Below, in pieces: positions 41,823-52,078 of a DNA stretch of 52,886 nucleotides. The notes under the pieces were generated by a model. It saw only the letters and a program-made list of their open reading frames with translations, searched no databases and had not been told where the DNA came from. The position numbers and the translations under genes are program-made. Position 1 is the first letter of the stretch; the number at the start of each line of letters is the position of its first letter. This DNA is from Cyclobacteriaceae bacterium (GTDB taxonomy: Bacteria; Bacteroidota; Bacteroidia; Cytophagales; Cyclobacteriaceae), in NCBI GenBank assembly GCA_947458585.1, contig CANGYY010000017.1, positions 1 through 52,886 on the forward strand. Reading direction: 5' to 3'.

Positions 41823-43079
41823 ATGGAGGAAAGTGCAAGTCCCTTATTGACCAATGATGCGGTAGTTTTTGGCCTGCTGATGGCCACTTTGGCTTTTATT
41901 TTTGCCTCTTCTTCGAGTAAGCATCCTTTTTGGGTGAAGTTTTACAGGTATGTACCTGCGGTGTTACTTTGCTATTTTATTCCTGCAGTATACAATTCCC
42001 TGGGTTTGATTTCCGGGGAGTCTTCGAATTTGTACAAAGTTGCATCCCGTTACTTATTGCCTGCTTCCTTGGTACTTTTTACCATCAGTGTGGATTTGAA
42101 AGGTATCCTTCGTTTGGGGCCCAAGGCCTTGATTCTATTTCTTACTGGTACTGTCGGTATTGTTTTGGGTGGTCCCGTATCCTTGCTTATAGTCGGATGG
42201 ATTCAGCCTGATTTGTATGCGGGTACAGGTCCAGATGAATTGTGGAGAGGATTGTCTACGATTGCCGGGAGTTGGATAGGGGGAGGGGCCAACCAAACTG
42301 CCATGTTGGAGGTCTTTGGTGCAAGCCCAGTGTTGTTTGGACAGATGATTGCCGTAGACGTCCTGGTGGCGAATTTCTGGATGGCAATTTTGTTGTATTG
42401 GGCTGCCAAACCAGAAAAGATCGATAAATTCTTAAAGGCAGATACCACGGCGATTTATGAACTCAGAGACCGAATTGCGAAGGCACGAGAAGCCAGTATT
42501 GCTATTCCTAGCCTAACAGATATTTTGTTAATCCTCGGAATTGGTTTTGGGGTCACGGGGTTATCGCACTATTGTGCAGATTTCTTGGCGCCTTGGTTTG
42601 AGACCAATCATCCCGAATGGAACCAGTATTCCTTGAATTCAGCCTTTTTCTGGATTGTGGTCATTGCTACCGCGCTGGGTTTAGTTCTATCCTTTACAAA
42701 GGCCAGACATTTGGAAGGGGTGGGTGCTTCCCGATTGGGTTCAGTGCTCCTCTACGTGATGGTGGCCACCATTGGGATGCAAATGGACTTGGGTGCAGTT
42801 CTTGATAATCCCATTCTATTCTTGATAGGAATTATTTGGATTCTGTTCCACGTCTCGCTGATGCTCTTCGTTGCTTGGCTGATCAAGGCTCCGTTCTTTT
42901 ATGTGGCGGTGGGTTCCCAAGCCAATGTGGGTGGTGCAGCCTCAGCACCCATCGTAGCATCCGCATTTGACGCTTCCTTGGCTTCAGTAGGAGTGCTTTT
43001 GGCTGTACTAGGCTATGCTCTCGGCACTTATGGAGCCTATATCAGCGGCTTGATTATGCAGTGGATGTCAAGCCAGTAA
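41823..43079 (+). CDS. DUF819 family membrane protein
   Basis: A 418-residue integral membrane protein with about ten hydrophobic segments (e.g. VVFGLLMATLAFIFASSS, ALILFLTGTVGIVLGGPVSLL, SVLLYVMVATIGMQMDLG, LASVGVLLAVLGYALGTYG). The family signatures are GSWIGGGANQTAMLEVFG and VGSQANVGGAASAPIVASAF, which face each other in an inverted repeat topology typical of transporters. DUF819/YjcL substrates are unknown. A palindrome GTTGTAACAAC stands 13 bases upstream of the ATG and could be an operator. It ends 18 bases before the convergent YbjQ gene stop. Confidence 0.9.
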   Translation: MEESASPLLTNDAVVFGLLMATLAFIFASSSSKHPFWVKFYRYVPAVLLCYFIPAVYNSLGLISGESSNLYKVASRYLLPASLVLFTISVDLKGILRLGPKALILFLTGTVGIVLGGPVSLLIVGWIQPDLYAGTGPDELWRGLSTIAGSWIGGGANQTAMLEVFGASPVLFGQMIAVDVLVANFWMAILLYWAAKPEKIDKFLKADTTAIYELRDRIAKAREASIAIPSLTDILLILGIGFGVTGLSHYCADFLAPWFETNHPEWNQYSLNSAFFWIVVIATALGLVLSFTKARHLEGVGASRLGSVLLYVMVATIGMQMDLGAVLDNPILFLIGIIWILFHVSLMLFVAWLIKAPFFYVAVGSQANVGGAASAPIVASAFDASLASVGVLLAVLGYALGTYGAYISGLIMQWMSSQ

Positions 43080-43097
43080 TTCTCTTTTATACCGCGC

Positions 43098-43415
43098 TTA
43101 AGAGTACACTTTCACTGCAGTACCACTGACAGTCACCATGAGCATGCCCTCTCGGATGGTTTCGTAGTCTAGGTCGATACCCAAAATTGCATTCGCTCCG
43201 AGCTGTCTTGCTTGAAGTTTCATTTCAGCCATGGCAGTGGATTTTGCCTCGCGCAATACTTGTTCGTAAGCCGAAGATCTTCCTCCCACAATATCGGTGA
43301 TGCTTGCAAAAAAATCTTTGAAGATGTTGGCGCCAATAATCGTTTCTCCAGATACGATGCCTAAGTAATTTTCAACTGGATGTCCTTCTAGAGTAGAAGT
43401 TGTAGATAGAATCAT
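43098..43415 (-). CDS. YbjQ-family (UPF0145, heavy-metal-binding domain) protein
   Basis: A 105-residue protein of the family length. It shows the conserved [41 protein letters not shown] and the end [15 protein letters not shown]. It forms a pentameric ring in homologues, with unknown function; the metal-binding label derives from structure. No signal peptide. It converges with the DUF819 gene. The ATG is near an AT-rich intergenic stretch with no clear promoter. Confidence 0.94.
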   Translation of the reverse strand: MILSTTSTLEGHPVENYLGIVSGETIIGANIFKDFFASITDIVGGRSSAYEQVLREAKSTAMAEMKLQARQLGANAILGIDLDYETIREGMLMVTVSGTAVKVYS

Positions 43416-43591
43416 TTTTCTCTTTTTATAAGATTAATTGTTTGCATCGAAATACGAGAAATCTGACAAATGGTTTTCAAGGAAGGTTTACTAATTAGGC
43501 ATGTAGTTTGTTAGTTTTACGATTAACCTTTAGTAATCCAAAAATAAACGGGTGATTTATCTGATTTCCCGCTTTAATTGCCATTTCCCAT

Positions 43592-43599
43592 TAATTTTG
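43592..43599 (+). promoter_or_regulatory. Possible -7 box upstream of the outer-membrane protein gene
   Basis: TAATTTTG is a perfect TAnnTTTG 28 bases before the ATG at 43628. No matching -33 box at normal spacing is evident. Confidence 0.35.
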
Positions 43600-43627
43600 C
43601 CTAGCCTTTTTGGCAACGCCTTATCCT

Positions 43628-44938
43628 ATGGTGCTTCGACTCGTCCTTTTGTTTTCGCTATACCTTTCGGCAGCCAGTCTTCAGGCTCAAGGGTTTTTAG
43701 CGAATCGTTCTTCGCTGTATGCATTTACAGGGACCTCCGGGGCCAATTTGAGTCAATTCAATACTTTACTAGCAGAACGAGGACAACTTCCACTTAACAA
43801 TCGTTACAATTCCTTTGGGCTGGGATACCAGGCCAGATTGAATGACTTTATTTTTGGTGTGGAAGTATCCCAGCACCAAAGCCGAACAGCGGATTTGGGT
43901 ACCCATCGTTTTCAATACCGGACTTCTCGCGCCTTGGTGAATTTGGGCTACTCGCTCACTGAAGAGGGAAAGTTTCAATTGATCCATTACCTATCTATGG
44001 GGGTGGGCTACATGAATGTGCAATTGCTTCCTCAGGAGCAGCCTAAAGACCTAGAAACCTTCTTGAAGGATCCAGGTCAAGGATTCGTGTTGCGAGAAAA
44101 TGACATCCAACGGGGAACGCTAAAATATGGCAATTTCTTGACAGAAATCGGCTTTCAAATCTCCTATGATTTTCCGATTCCCAATCGAAAAGAAGCCTTG
44201 GAAGTTATCGCCAAGGCAGGGTATTCTTTCAGTCCATTTGAAGACAGCTGGAACCTCAATGGGATTTCCTTTGATAATGCCCAAGCCGGCGCATTTTTTC
44301 GGGTAGGAACAGGGATCAGCCTTCCAGACCGAAATTTTTTCTACAAGGATGCTACGATTGGTATCTCCCTGATCCGCGGAATCCACTTTTCCAAACCCGA
44401 TAAGTTTAATACCTTCTTGAAAGAACAGGGATACGAGACCTTGGAGGGCAGGCCTGCTCAGTTGGGGCTCAGAATCTTGGGGGAAACAGACGGCTTTCTG
44501 TATGGGATGGATGTATTTAATGTGGCCTTAAAAGGACGTGCCAGTACCACCCAAACTCACAGTTTGAATAGCCTACGCATCTATGCCAACGTGGGTAAAA
44601 AATTCTTTCAATACAAAAACTGGGGAGTAGGTGTCCTAGGGGGTTTGGGCTATGGCAACTTGCGCTACTCCTTGCTAAAGGAACAAAAACCTGATTTTCC
44701 GGCATTACTCGATCAACGTAATTTCGATGGATACCTTCGGCGGTCTGGTATTTTCCTCAAACCTGAGGTGCTGATTGAGTATGGACTGCCGATGACCAAA
44801 CGAAAATTGTTTGATTTGGTATTCACCACCACTGCAGGTTACGAACAAGCATTTCCTGGTTACAAGTTGGGGGGAGTCTCCATGAATTCCTACCAGTCGG
44901 GTCCTTTTGTGACCTTTGGAGTGGGCATACGACCCTAA
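43628..44938 (+). CDS. Hypothetical outer-membrane beta-barrel protein
   Basis: A 436-residue exported protein. The ATG at 43628 gives a signal peptide (MVLRLVLLFSLYLSAASLQAQG). The mature part has two similar halves with strand patterns typical of barrels, such as YNSFGLGYQARLNDFIFGVEVSQHQSR and a related second set (LGLRILGETDGFLYGMDVFNVALKG). GYxAxLND-like and the alternating aromatic pattern suggest an internal duplication. The last strand ends FVTFGVGIRP. No functional family is recognised. It stands alone between YbjQ and the methionine operon. Confidence 0.72.
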   Translation: MVLRLVLLFSLYLSAASLQAQGFLANRSSLYAFTGTSGANLSQFNTLLAERGQLPLNNRYNSFGLGYQARLNDFIFGVEVSQHQSRTADLGTHRFQYRTSRALVNLGYSLTEEGKFQLIHYLSMGVGYMNVQLLPQEQPKDLETFLKDPGQGFVLRENDIQRGTLKYGNFLTEIGFQISYDFPIPNRKEALEVIAKAGYSFSPFEDSWNLNGISFDNAQAGAFFRVGTGISLPDRNFFYKDATIGISLIRGIHFSKPDKFNTFLKEQGYETLEGRPAQLGLRILGETDGFLYGMDVFNVALKGRASTTQTHSLNSLRIYANVGKKFFQYKNWGVGVLGGLGYGNLRYSLLKEQKPDFPALLDQRNFDGYLRRSGIFLKPEVLIEYGLPMTKRKLFDLVFTTTAGYEQAFPGYKLGGVSMNSYQSGPFVTFGVGIRP

Positions 44939-45018
44939 TTTTCTTCTGTTTTTTTACTAAAAACTAATTTTTTAAAGGAAAAAAGGAGCCTAATCCTGGT
45001 TTATTCAAATTTTAGCCT

Positions 45019-45026
45019 TACTTTTG
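45019..45026 (+). promoter_or_regulatory. -7 box of the methionine operon promoter
   Basis: TACTTTTG matches TAnnTTTG. Its predicted start site (about 45032) falls at the first base of the SAM-I riboswitch, which supports it. The -33 region is weak. Confidence 0.6.
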
Positions 45027-45032
45027 CAGCAA

Positions 45033-45130
45033 CTTATCGAGAAAGACCGAGGGAAGGGCCCTACGACGTCTTAGCAACCTGTAAACAAGGTGCTAACTCC
45101 CCTCCTGGATTAAGCCAGGAACAGATGAGA
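45033..45130 (+). promoter_or_regulatory. SAM-I (S-box) riboswitch upstream of the split metH operon
   Basis: The aptamer signature is present in order: P1 5' arm CTTATC, AGAAAGACCGAGGGA (P2 kink-turn side), AGGGCCC, GACGTCTTAGCAACC (the core GCAACC), AAGGTGCTAA, and P1 3' arm GATGAG. CTTATC pairs with GATGAG (one wobble). SAM-I aptamers bind S-adenosylmethionine and shut off methionine genes when SAM is high. The 66 nt between aptamer and ATG show no clear terminator hairpin, so control may be at the ribosome-binding site. Downstream genes metH and metF fit the expected regulon. Confidence 0.9.
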
Positions 45131-45195
45131 TGATTAGTACGAATACCTACTTTTCTCCGCGTTTTGCTCGATTAGTTTTTTCAACTTAACCAACC

Positions 45196-46254
45196 ATGAG
45201 ACAAAACAGAACGGAACTCCTGCTTCAAGCGGTCAATTCCAGGGTTTTAATTTTAGATGGTGCCATGGGTACCATGATTCAGCGTTACACGTTGACCGAA
45301 GATGATTTTCGAACCCCTGCATTAAAAGATCATCCTAAGGCTTTAAAAGGCAATAACGACCTGCTTTCCCTAAGTAGACCCGATATCATTCGTGCCATTC
45401 ACTTGGAGTATTTGAAGGCAGGATCTGATATCATTGAAACGAATACCTTTTCCGGAACGACCATCGCTCAAGAGGATTATGGATTGCCTCACTTGGCGTA
45501 TGCGATCAATTTTGAATCGGCCAAACTTGCTCGAGAAGTAGCGGATGCCTACAGCCAAACCACGCCAGACAAGCCTCGCTTTGTGGCAGGTGCCATGGGT
45601 CCTACCAACCGTACCGCTTCCATCTCTCCAGATGTCAATGATCCAGGCTATCGAGCGATTACTTTTGATCAGTTGGCTGAAGCCTACTCCGAACAGGTTC
45701 GAGGACTATTGGATGGGGGAGCAGATCTTATTCTTGTAGAGACTATCTTCGATACACTCAACGCCAAAGCGGCGCTTTATGCCATCCAAGCGGTGTATGA
45801 GGAGCGAAATATTCCCCTAGATCCCAAAGAGGGAGGGATTCCCATCATGATTTCTGGCACCATCACGGATGCTTCAGGTCGAACCCTCTCAGGACAAACC
45901 ACCGAAGCTTTTCTGATTTCAGTTTCCCACGTACCCTTGTTCTCCGTCGGCCTAAATTGTGCCTTGGGAGCAAAGGAATTGCGCCCTTACCTGAAGGTAT
46001 TGGCTCAGGAGGCACCATTCTACGTATCTGCCTATCCAAATGCAGGCTTGCCCAATGAATTTGGCGCCTATGACCAGGGAGCCAATGAAATGGCAGACCA
46101 GGTACGGGACTTTTTGAAAGAAGGAATGCTCAATATTTTGGGAGGATGCTGCGGCACTACTCCAGATCACATTCGCGCATTAGCGAATCTTGCAGCAGAC
46201 TATTCCCCACGTAAAATTGATCAGTTAACGGAAGAGGAGGAGCAACATGCCTAA
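45196..46254 (+). CDS. metH1: Methionine synthase N-terminal module (homocysteine S-methyltransferase)
   Basis: A 352-residue protein that corresponds to the homocysteine-binding domain of MetH only. It has the opening [15 protein letters not shown] and the zinc cysteines C255 in [13 protein letters not shown] and C318-C319 in [14 protein letters not shown]. The next MetH domains are encoded by a separate gene that overlaps by 8 bases (46247-46254), so the enzyme is split between domain 1 and the folate domain. Together they methylate homocysteine with methyl-THF. A SAM-I riboswitch 66 nt upstream regulates it. The symbol is descriptive only. Confidence 0.92.
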   Translation: MRQNRTELLLQAVNSRVLILDGAMGTMIQRYTLTEDDFRTPALKDHPKALKGNNDLLSLSRPDIIRAIHLEYLKAGSDIIETNTFSGTTIAQEDYGLPHLAYAINFESAKLAREVADAYSQTTPDKPRFVAGAMGPTNRTASISPDVNDPGYRAITFDQLAEAYSEQVRGLLDGGADLILVETIFDTLNAKAALYAIQAVYEERNIPLDPKEGGIPIMISGTITDASGRTLSGQTTEAFLISVSHVPLFSVGLNCALGAKELRPYLKVLAQEAPFYVSAYPNAGLPNEFGAYDQGANEMADQVRDFLKEGMLNILGGCCGTTPDHIRALANLAADYSPRKIDQLTEEEEQHA

Positions 46255-48943
46255 GTTAGCCTACATGAAACTATCGGGGCTAGAGCCTCTGGTATTTACC
46301 CCTACGCTCAACTTTGTGAATGTGGGTGAGCGAACCAATATCACCGGTTCCAAGAAATTTGCCCGCCTGATCCTCAATGGGCAATACGACGATGCCCTTG
46401 ATATCGCCTTGGATCAAGTTCGAGGAGGTGCTCAGATCCTAGATGTCTGCATGGACGAAGGGATGCTGGACGGGGAATTTGCCATGGTACGTTTCCTAAA
46501 CCTGATTGCTTCCGAACCTGAAATCAGCCGAATTCCCATCATGATCGATAGTTCCAAGTGGAGCATCATTCTGGCTGGATTAAAGTGTGTGCAGGGAAAA
46601 GGCATTGTCAACTCTATTTCCCTAAAGAATGGAGAGGAAGAATTTATCCATCAAGCCAAAACCATCAAGAAGTTTGGGGCCGCAGTAGTGGTCATGGCCT
46701 TTGATGAATTAGGACAGGCAGATACCTACGAGCGACGCATCCAAATTTGTGAACGCAGTTATCGAATCCTAGTAGATCAGGTAAAATTCAATCCACAGGA
46801 CATCATTTTTGACCCGAATATCTTCCCAGTGGCTACGGGGATGGAGGAGCACCGCAAGAATGCGCTCGATTTTTTCCATGCCACACGCTGGATCAAGGAA
46901 AATCTTCCAGGAGCCAAGGTTAGTGGGGGCGTGAGCAACGTGTCCTTTTCCTTCCGTGGAAATGATCCCGTACGGGAAGCCATGCACGCTGCTTTCCTTT
47001 ACCATGCCATCAAGCATGGAATGGACATGGGTATCGTCAATCCAACGCTTTTGGAGGTGTACGACGATATCGACAAGGAATTGCTGGAGCGGGTGGAAGA
47101 TGTATTGTTTGACCGGAAAGAGGATGCTACCGAACGCTTATTGGACTTTGCAGAGACCGTAAAGTCAGCTGATAAAAAAGAAGTAGTCAACGAGGCCTGG
47201 AGATCAGCGCCTGTATCCAAGCGAATTGAACACGCCTTGGTGAAAGGAATCTTGGACTTTATCATCGAGGATACCGAGGCAGCACGTCTTGAATTGGTCA
47301 ATCCTTTGAAAGTGATCGAAGGTCCTTTGATGGATGGGATGAATGTGGTCGGAGACTTGTTTGGGGAAGGAAAAATGTTCCTTCCTCAGGTAGTAAAGTC
47401 TGCCCGTGTGATGAAGAAGGCAGTTGCTTACCTCGAACCATTCATGCCACTTCCTGAAGAGGGGCAAGCCGCTTCTTCCTTGAAGAAGATTCTATTGGCT
47501 ACCGTCAAAGGGGATGTGCACGATATCGGAAAGAACATCGTAGGGGTAGTTTTGGCTTGCAACAGTTACCAAATCATCGACTTGGGCGTGATGGTAGATG
47601 CCCAAAAAATCATCGACGAAGCCATCAAAAACAAGGTGGACATCATTGGATTGAGTGGCTTGATCACTCCTTCCTTGGATGAAATGGTCAATGTGGCCTC
47701 TGAAATGGAGCGCCAAGGCCTTACTATTCCTTTGCTGATCGGTGGAGCCACTACTTCAAGAATTCATACCGCGGTTAAGATTGACCCCGTCTATTCTGGT
47801 GCAGTAGTGCACGTGAGCGATGCGAGTAAGTCAGTGCCGATTGCTGGGGAGTCGATCTCTCCAGAGACCAAGGATTCCTTCCGAGTGCAACTCAAGGAAA
47901 CCTACCGACAACTTCGTGTGGAGCATGAGGCGAAGCAAACGGTTAAGCAGTTGATCTCCTACACCGAAGCCAAACGAAATCCGGTATCCATCCAATGGGA
48001 AGGATTCCAGCCTGTAGTGCCGAAGGCGCTGGGCAGAACGCTCCTTGAGGACTTAGACTTGAACGTCCTTCGTGAATACATCGACTGGACTCCTTTTTTC
48101 AGTACTTGGATGCTGGCAGGGAAATATCCCAAAATCCTAAGCGACTCCGTGGTGGGCGAGGAGGCAACAAAACTTTTTGCCGAAGCGCAGACCATGCTGG
48201 ATACCTTGATTAAAGAAAAATGGCTTTCTGCCAAGGCAGTATTCTCTTTATTTCCTGTTCAGCGGGAAGAGGACGATGCCTTTGTATTGGATGAAAAAGG
48301 AAATCGAGTGGCAAGTTTCCACTTTTTGAGACAGCAAGGCAAAAAAGGGAAAGACGTTCCCAACCGATCTTTGGCGGATTACCTGCATCCCAATCAAGTG
48401 GACTACCTCGGTTGCTTTGCCGTGACGGCTGGCCTGGGTATGGAAACCAAACTTGCAGAGTTTAAAGCCGCAGGAGACGACTACAACGATATTTTATTCA
48501 AGGCTTTGGCCGATCGATTGGCTGAAGCGGCTACCGAATACGTGCACGAACAGGTGCGTACGAAGTATTGGGGCCATTCCACAACCGAGAAGTTGGACAA
48601 CGAGGCCCTGATCAAGGAAGAATACTTGGGTATTCGTCCTGCACCAGGCTATCCTGCCTGTCCGGAACACTCCGAAAAGGTGACGATTTCTGAAATTCTT
48701 GATTTGGAAAATACGGTAGGCATCACGCTAACTTCTAGTTATGCCATGTATCCTACGAGTTCGGTTTCTGGATTTTTCTTTGCCCATCCTGAAAGCAGTT
48801 ACTTCGGTCTAGGCAAGATCGGTGAAGATCAAGTGGCAAGTTATGCTACGCGAAAAGGCATCAGCCTCCAAGAGGCGGAACGTCTATTGTCCCCGAATTT
48901 AGCCTATTCCCCAACCCCTATTCTTGAGAATTCAATCCTATGA
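46247..48943 (+). CDS. metH2: Methionine synthase folate-, cobalamin- and activation-domain subunit
   Basis: An 898-residue protein. The pterin/folate-binding domain starts near 20 ([20 protein letters not shown]). The four-helix cap and cobalamin-binding domain include the [11 protein letters not shown] motif, where His425 is the lower axial ligand of cobalamin. The C-terminal AdoMet activation domain (about 580-890) has KYWGHS and [12 protein letters not shown]. The homocysteine domain is absent and is supplied by the preceding gene. A GAGGAGGAG purine tract just before the ATG is one of the few clear Shine-Dalgarno sites in the window. metF follows with a 4-base ATGA overlap. Confidence 0.95.
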   Translation: MPKLAYMKLSGLEPLVFTPTLNFVNVGERTNITGSKKFARLILNGQYDDALDIALDQVRGGAQILDVCMDEGMLDGEFAMVRFLNLIASEPEISRIPIMIDSSKWSIILAGLKCVQGKGIVNSISLKNGEEEFIHQAKTIKKFGAAVVVMAFDELGQADTYERRIQICERSYRILVDQVKFNPQDIIFDPNIFPVATGMEEHRKNALDFFHATRWIKENLPGAKVSGGVSNVSFSFRGNDPVREAMHAAFLYHAIKHGMDMGIVNPTLLEVYDDIDKELLERVEDVLFDRKEDATERLLDFAETVKSADKKEVVNEAWRSAPVSKRIEHALVKGILDFIIEDTEAARLELVNPLKVIEGPLMDGMNVVGDLFGEGKMFLPQVVKSARVMKKAVAYLEPFMPLPEEGQAASSLKKILLATVKGDVHDIGKNIVGVVLACNSYQIIDLGVMVDAQKIIDEAIKNKVDIIGLSGLITPSLDEMVNVASEMERQGLTIPLLIGGATTSRIHTAVKIDPVYSGAVVHVSDASKSVPIAGESISPETKDSFRVQLKETYRQLRVEHEAKQTVKQLISYTEAKRNPVSIQWEGFQPVVPKALGRTLLEDLDLNVLREYIDWTPFFSTWMLAGKYPKILSDSVVGEEATKLFAEAQTMLDTLIKEKWLSAKAVFSLFPVQREEDDAFVLDEKGNRVASFHFLRQQGKKGKDVPNRSLADYLHPNQVDYLGCFAVTAGLGMETKLAEFKAAGDDYNDILFKALADRLAEAATEYVHEQVRTKYWGHSTTEKLDNEALIKEEYLGIRPAPGYPACPEHSEKVTISEILDLENTVGITLTSSYAMYPTSSVSGFFFAHPESSYFGLGKIGEDQVASYATRKGISLQEAERLLSPNLAYSPTPILENSIL

Positions 48944-49890
48944 AAATCACAGAACATTTAGCCAACGCAAAAGGCACGCTCTTTTCTTTTGAGATTTTAC
49001 CGCCCTTGAAGGGGCAGAGTTTGAAGGAACTTTTGGAAGGCATTGCTCCCTTGATGGAGTTTAACCCTCCATTTGTGGATGTGACCTACCACCGGGAGGA
49101 ATACATCTACAAGAAGCATCCCAATGGTCTTTTGGAGAAGGTGAGCACCAAAAAGCGTCCTGGTACCGTAGGGATTTGCGCTGCTTTGATGAACCGATTT
49201 GATGTAGATGCCGTACCGCATGTGCTTTGCGGAGGATTTACCAAGGAAGAGACGGAGAACTTGTTGATTGATCTTGATTTTATTGGAGTTGAAAATGTGT
49301 TGGCCCTTCGTGGTGATGCTCCCAAGGCTGAGCGCTTTGTAGCGGAGCCTAATGGACATGCATTCGCCAGTGAGTTGGTAGAGCAGGTGATTCACATGAA
49401 CCAGGGGAAGTATTTGCACGAAGAAACCGAGCCAAGTTTCCAAACCGATTTTTGTGTAGGAGTGGCCGGTTACCCGGAAAAGCATTTCGAAGCACCAAGC
49501 CTCAAGTTTGACCTAAAATACCTCAAAGAGAAGGTAGACAAGGGTGCAAGTTATGTGGTCACTCAGATGTTTTTTGACAACAAAAAGTACTTTGAATACG
49601 TGGCTAAGGTGCGGGAAGCAGGGATCAACATTCCTATCATCCCAGGCATTAAGCCCATAACTACTTTGGGTCAGATCACGGCCTTGCCTAGATCCTTTTT
49701 CTTGGATTTTCCGGATGAGTTGACCGATTCGCTATTCAAGTGCACGACCAATGCTCAAGTGAAGGAAGTGGGGATCGAATGGGCGATCAAGCAATGCAAG
49801 GAACTGATGGATGCCCAAGTGCCTAGTTTGCATTTTTACACGATGAGTAAGGCCGAAACGACCTATAAAGTCGCCAAGGAACTCTTCTAA
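48940..49890 (+). CDS. metF: Methylenetetrahydrofolate reductase [NAD(P)H]
   Basis: A 316-residue FAD enzyme. It has the TIM-barrel opening [16 protein letters not shown] (the catalytic Glu region), the FVDVTYHRE segment, [10 protein letters not shown] and the substrate-site [16 protein letters not shown], with the C-terminal [14 protein letters not shown]. It reduces 5,10-methylene-THF to 5-methyl-THF, the substrate of the split MetH encoded just upstream (4-base overlap). It lies in the cytoplasm. A strong terminator follows at 49910, so the operon is metH1-metH2-metF under a SAM-I switch. Confidence 0.96.
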   Translation: MKITEHLANAKGTLFSFEILPPLKGQSLKELLEGIAPLMEFNPPFVDVTYHREEYIYKKHPNGLLEKVSTKKRPGTVGICAALMNRFDVDAVPHVLCGGFTKEETENLLIDLDFIGVENVLALRGDAPKAERFVAEPNGHAFASELVEQVIHMNQGKYLHEETEPSFQTDFCVGVAGYPEKHFEAPSLKFDLKYLKEKVDKGASYVVTQMFFDNKKYFEYVAKVREAGINIPIIPGIKPITTLGQITALPRSFFLDFPDELTDSLFKCTTNAQVKEVGIEWAIKQCKELMDAQVPSLHFYTMSKAETTYKVAKELF

Positions 49891-49909
49891 GTGTACTTGA
49901 ACAGATTTT

Positions 49910-49934
49910 AAAAGGGGCTTTTGCCCCTTTTTTG
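49910..49934 (+). terminator. Intrinsic terminator of the methionine operon
   Basis: AAAAGGGGC-TTTT-GCCCCTTTT is a 9-bp stem followed by a T-run. Confidence 0.9.
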
Positions 49935-50059
49935 TTTGGTGTTGACTTTTGACGAGATTCTGCCATTCAAGGAAATGCTCAACTAATTACTTTTGATTTT
50001 TCAGTAACTTGCCAGCCTTCCGGATTTGAATTGTTTTATCCGTAGTTCTAGTTGAATCG

Positions 50060-50608
50060 ATGATTGAATCCCCAACCAATTCTAAAGTAAAGCGTCTCCG
50101 ATTTCTCCGAAAGTTCCACCGTTGGATGGGAATTCCCTTGATTCTATTTTTTCTGGTGATCGGGGTGACCTCCATTTTATTGGCTTGGAAGAAGAAGGTG
50201 GAATTACTACCTCCAACCCTAGAAACCAAGGTAGAAAATGGAACCTGGCTTCGGCCTTCCGAATTGGTGGCCATCGGGGAGCAGGAAATGGTCAAATTAG
50301 GTGAGGATTCTGAAGTAGACCGAATTGACATTCGCCCGGACAAGGGCACTGCTAAAGTGACCTTTAAGAAGCATTTTACGGAGGTGCAGGTGGATGGGTA
50401 TTCTGGAGAGGTATTGTCTATTGCTACGCGGCATTCGGATTGGATCGAGAAAGTACACGATGGAAGCATTGTGGATTTTTACACCACAGGGGATGAAGGA
50501 GCCAAGCTCACTTATTCCACTTTGGTATCCATCGGATTGATTTTGCTGGCGTTTAGCGGCTTTTACCTCTGGTACTACCCGAAGTTGCTTCGAAAAATGA
50601 AGGAATAG
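50060..50608 (+). CDS. PepSY-associated membrane protein
   Basis: A 182-residue protein with a basic N terminus. A transmembrane helix spans about 21-42 (IPLILFFLVIGVTSILLAW), directly after RKFHRWMGI, which is the conserved start of PepSY_TM proteins. A periplasmic PepSY-like domain follows (VDRIDIRPDKGTAKVTF, VDGYSGEVLSIATRHSDWIEKVHDGS). A second transmembrane helix is near the C terminus (STLVSIGLILLAFSGFYLWYY). The HRW and HDGS histidines resemble those of PepSY_TM iron- or haem-related proteins. Function unknown. It converges with dprA. Confidence 0.85.
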   Translation: MIESPTNSKVKRLRFLRKFHRWMGIPLILFFLVIGVTSILLAWKKKVELLPPTLETKVENGTWLRPSELVAIGEQEMVKLGEDSEVDRIDIRPDKGTAKVTFKKHFTEVQVDGYSGEVLSIATRHSDWIEKVHDGSIVDFYTTGDEGAKLTYSTLVSIGLILLAFSGFYLWYYPKLLRKMKE

Positions 50609-50622
50609 CGAGTTCAAGTCAT

Positions 50623-51753
50623 TTAGCCAAGGAGTTTATATTTTTTACCTGGCAAGGATTGGATGATTCCTTCAAACTCCAGCGAAAGTAATTTCGAGGA
50701 CAGCCTACCCAGTGGGATTTGAAGCACATGGGCCAGTTGATCCAATTCAGCGGCTCCTTTCGTTTGAAGGTGGGTTAAGATTTTAAATTCCTCTTCTTCC
50801 CGGTTGGAAAAATCTTGAAGTGGCTTGGGCTTTCGTTCTTCCCCAGGTTTGGACCAGTGCAGGGCCTCCGCCAGGTCTTCTGGACCGGTATAGATCGCCG
50901 CTTTCATTTTCCGGATGAGTTGATTGCAGCCCTCTGAGAAGGTGGCTTGGAGATTACCGGGAACAGCAAATACCTCTTTCTGGTATCCAAATGCGAGTTC
51001 GGCAGTAATCAGTGCCCCTCCTTTTTCTGCTGCTTCCACCACGAGCAGTGCATCGGATAGTAGGGCAATGATTCGATTTCTGGCAGGGAAATTTCCGGGT
51101 AGCATCCGGCTTCCTGGCCCGTATTCGCTCAGCAAGGCTCCATTTTCCTGTACGAGTTGGGCTGCGGTGCCCTGGTGTGCAGCGGGATAGATCAAGTGAA
51201 TGGGGGAGCCGAGTACTGCAATCGTGGGCAATCCTAAATTCAAGGCTGCGCGATGGGCTTCAATATCGATCCCGTAGGCTAGGCCCGATACGATGCTGGG
51301 CTGGTAGGGCAGAAGGTCCTCACAAATTTTCTTGGTAATGGCTTTACCGTAGGGAGTGGCACTTCGAGTACCTACGATACCTACCGTTCGTGGAGCATTC
51401 AAATCGGCGGTCCCTTTGGTGAATAGCAGTACGGGTGCATCTGCATTGTTCTTTAAGCGTTTGGGGAAAGCCTCGTCTAATGCGGTAAGGAGTCGATACC
51501 CATCCTTGGCTTGGTTTGCAAGTAGGGACGCTGCTTGGGAAAGTAAGGATTCGCGTTGCTGCCGGATTTCAAGTAATCTCCGACCTATTCGAGGGATTTT
51601 GGCTATTTGGGCCTGTGTAAAGGAGAAGAAGGCAAGTGCAGAGCCAGCGTAGGTAACAATGGCTTTAAACAAAACCGGACCTACTTTCGGGGCTAATGCG
51701 AGGGCAATAAAGTGTTGTTTGTCCTCAGGTATTGGATCGGGAATGGAGTTCAT
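50623..51753 (-). CDS. dprA: DNA-processing protein DprA
   Basis: A 376-residue protein with an N-terminal HhH/SAM-like region (VGPVLFKAIVTYAG, IPRIGRRLLEIRQ), a Rossmann-like DprA domain with GIVGTRSATPYGKAI, SGLAYGIDIEAHRAAL, VLGSPIHLIYPAAH and GALITAELAFGYQKEVFAVPG, and a C-terminal winged helix. DprA loads RecA onto incoming ssDNA in natural transformation. Its ATG is inside the last 29 bases of the MerR-type gene upstream, so they are co-transcribed. Other com genes are not in the window. Confidence 0.96.
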   Translation of the reverse strand: MNSIPDPIPEDKQHFIALALAPKVGPVLFKAIVTYAGSALAFFSFTQAQIAKIPRIGRRLLEIRQQRESLLSQAASLLANQAKDGYRLLTALDEAFPKRLKNNADAPVLLFTKGTADLNAPRTVGIVGTRSATPYGKAITKKICEDLLPYQPSIVSGLAYGIDIEAHRAALNLGLPTIAVLGSPIHLIYPAAHQGTAAQLVQENGALLSEYGPGSRMLPGNFPARNRIIALLSDALLVVEAAEKGGALITAELAFGYQKEVFAVPGNLQATFSEGCNQLIRKMKAAIYTGPEDLAEALHWSKPGEERKPKPLQDFSNREEEEFKILTHLQTKGAAELDQLAHVLQIPLGRLSSKLLSLEFEGIIQSLPGKKYKLLG

Positions 51754-52078
51754 GCTTCAGGTTGATTAAAAAATCCTTGAGTTCCTGAAGTTTTTGAACT
51801 GCTGCTACTTTATCAAATCCTTGTTTCTTGCCACCAGCGATGACTTCTTGCGCACCTTGGAGGGTATAGCCTTTTTCTTTGACCAGGTGGTACACGTAGC
51901 GAATCTTTTGAATGTCGTCCTTGGTGTACCGTCTGTTGCCTTTTTTGTCTTTTTTGGGGCGGATGATGTCAAATTCCCCTTCCCAGTAGCGAATGAGAGA
52001 AGCCGCTACTTTAAACATGTCGGCAACTTCTCCGATGGAAAAGTATTTTTTCTCGATTTCTCGCTCTTTGTAAGGCAC
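51725..52078 (-). CDS. MerR family transcriptional regulator
   Basis: A 117-residue protein. The winged HTH YFSIGEVADMFKVAASLIRYWE (residues 12-33) is followed by IRPKKDKKGNRRYTKDDIQKI, and a dimerisation coiled coil runs to the C terminus. It lacks the cysteines of metal-sensing MerR proteins and an effector domain, like the small MlrA/SoxR-unrelated MerRs common in Bacteroidota next to dprA or gcvP-type genes. It overlaps the dprA start by 29 bases. The target is unknown. The 182 bases upstream contain no clear promoter. Confidence 0.92.
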   Translation of the reverse strand: MPYKEREIEKKYFSIGEVADMFKVAASLIRYWEGEFDIIRPKKDKKGNRRYTKDDIQKIRYVYHLVKEKGYTLQGAQEVIAGGKKQGFDKVAAVQKLQELKDFLINLKHELHSRSNT

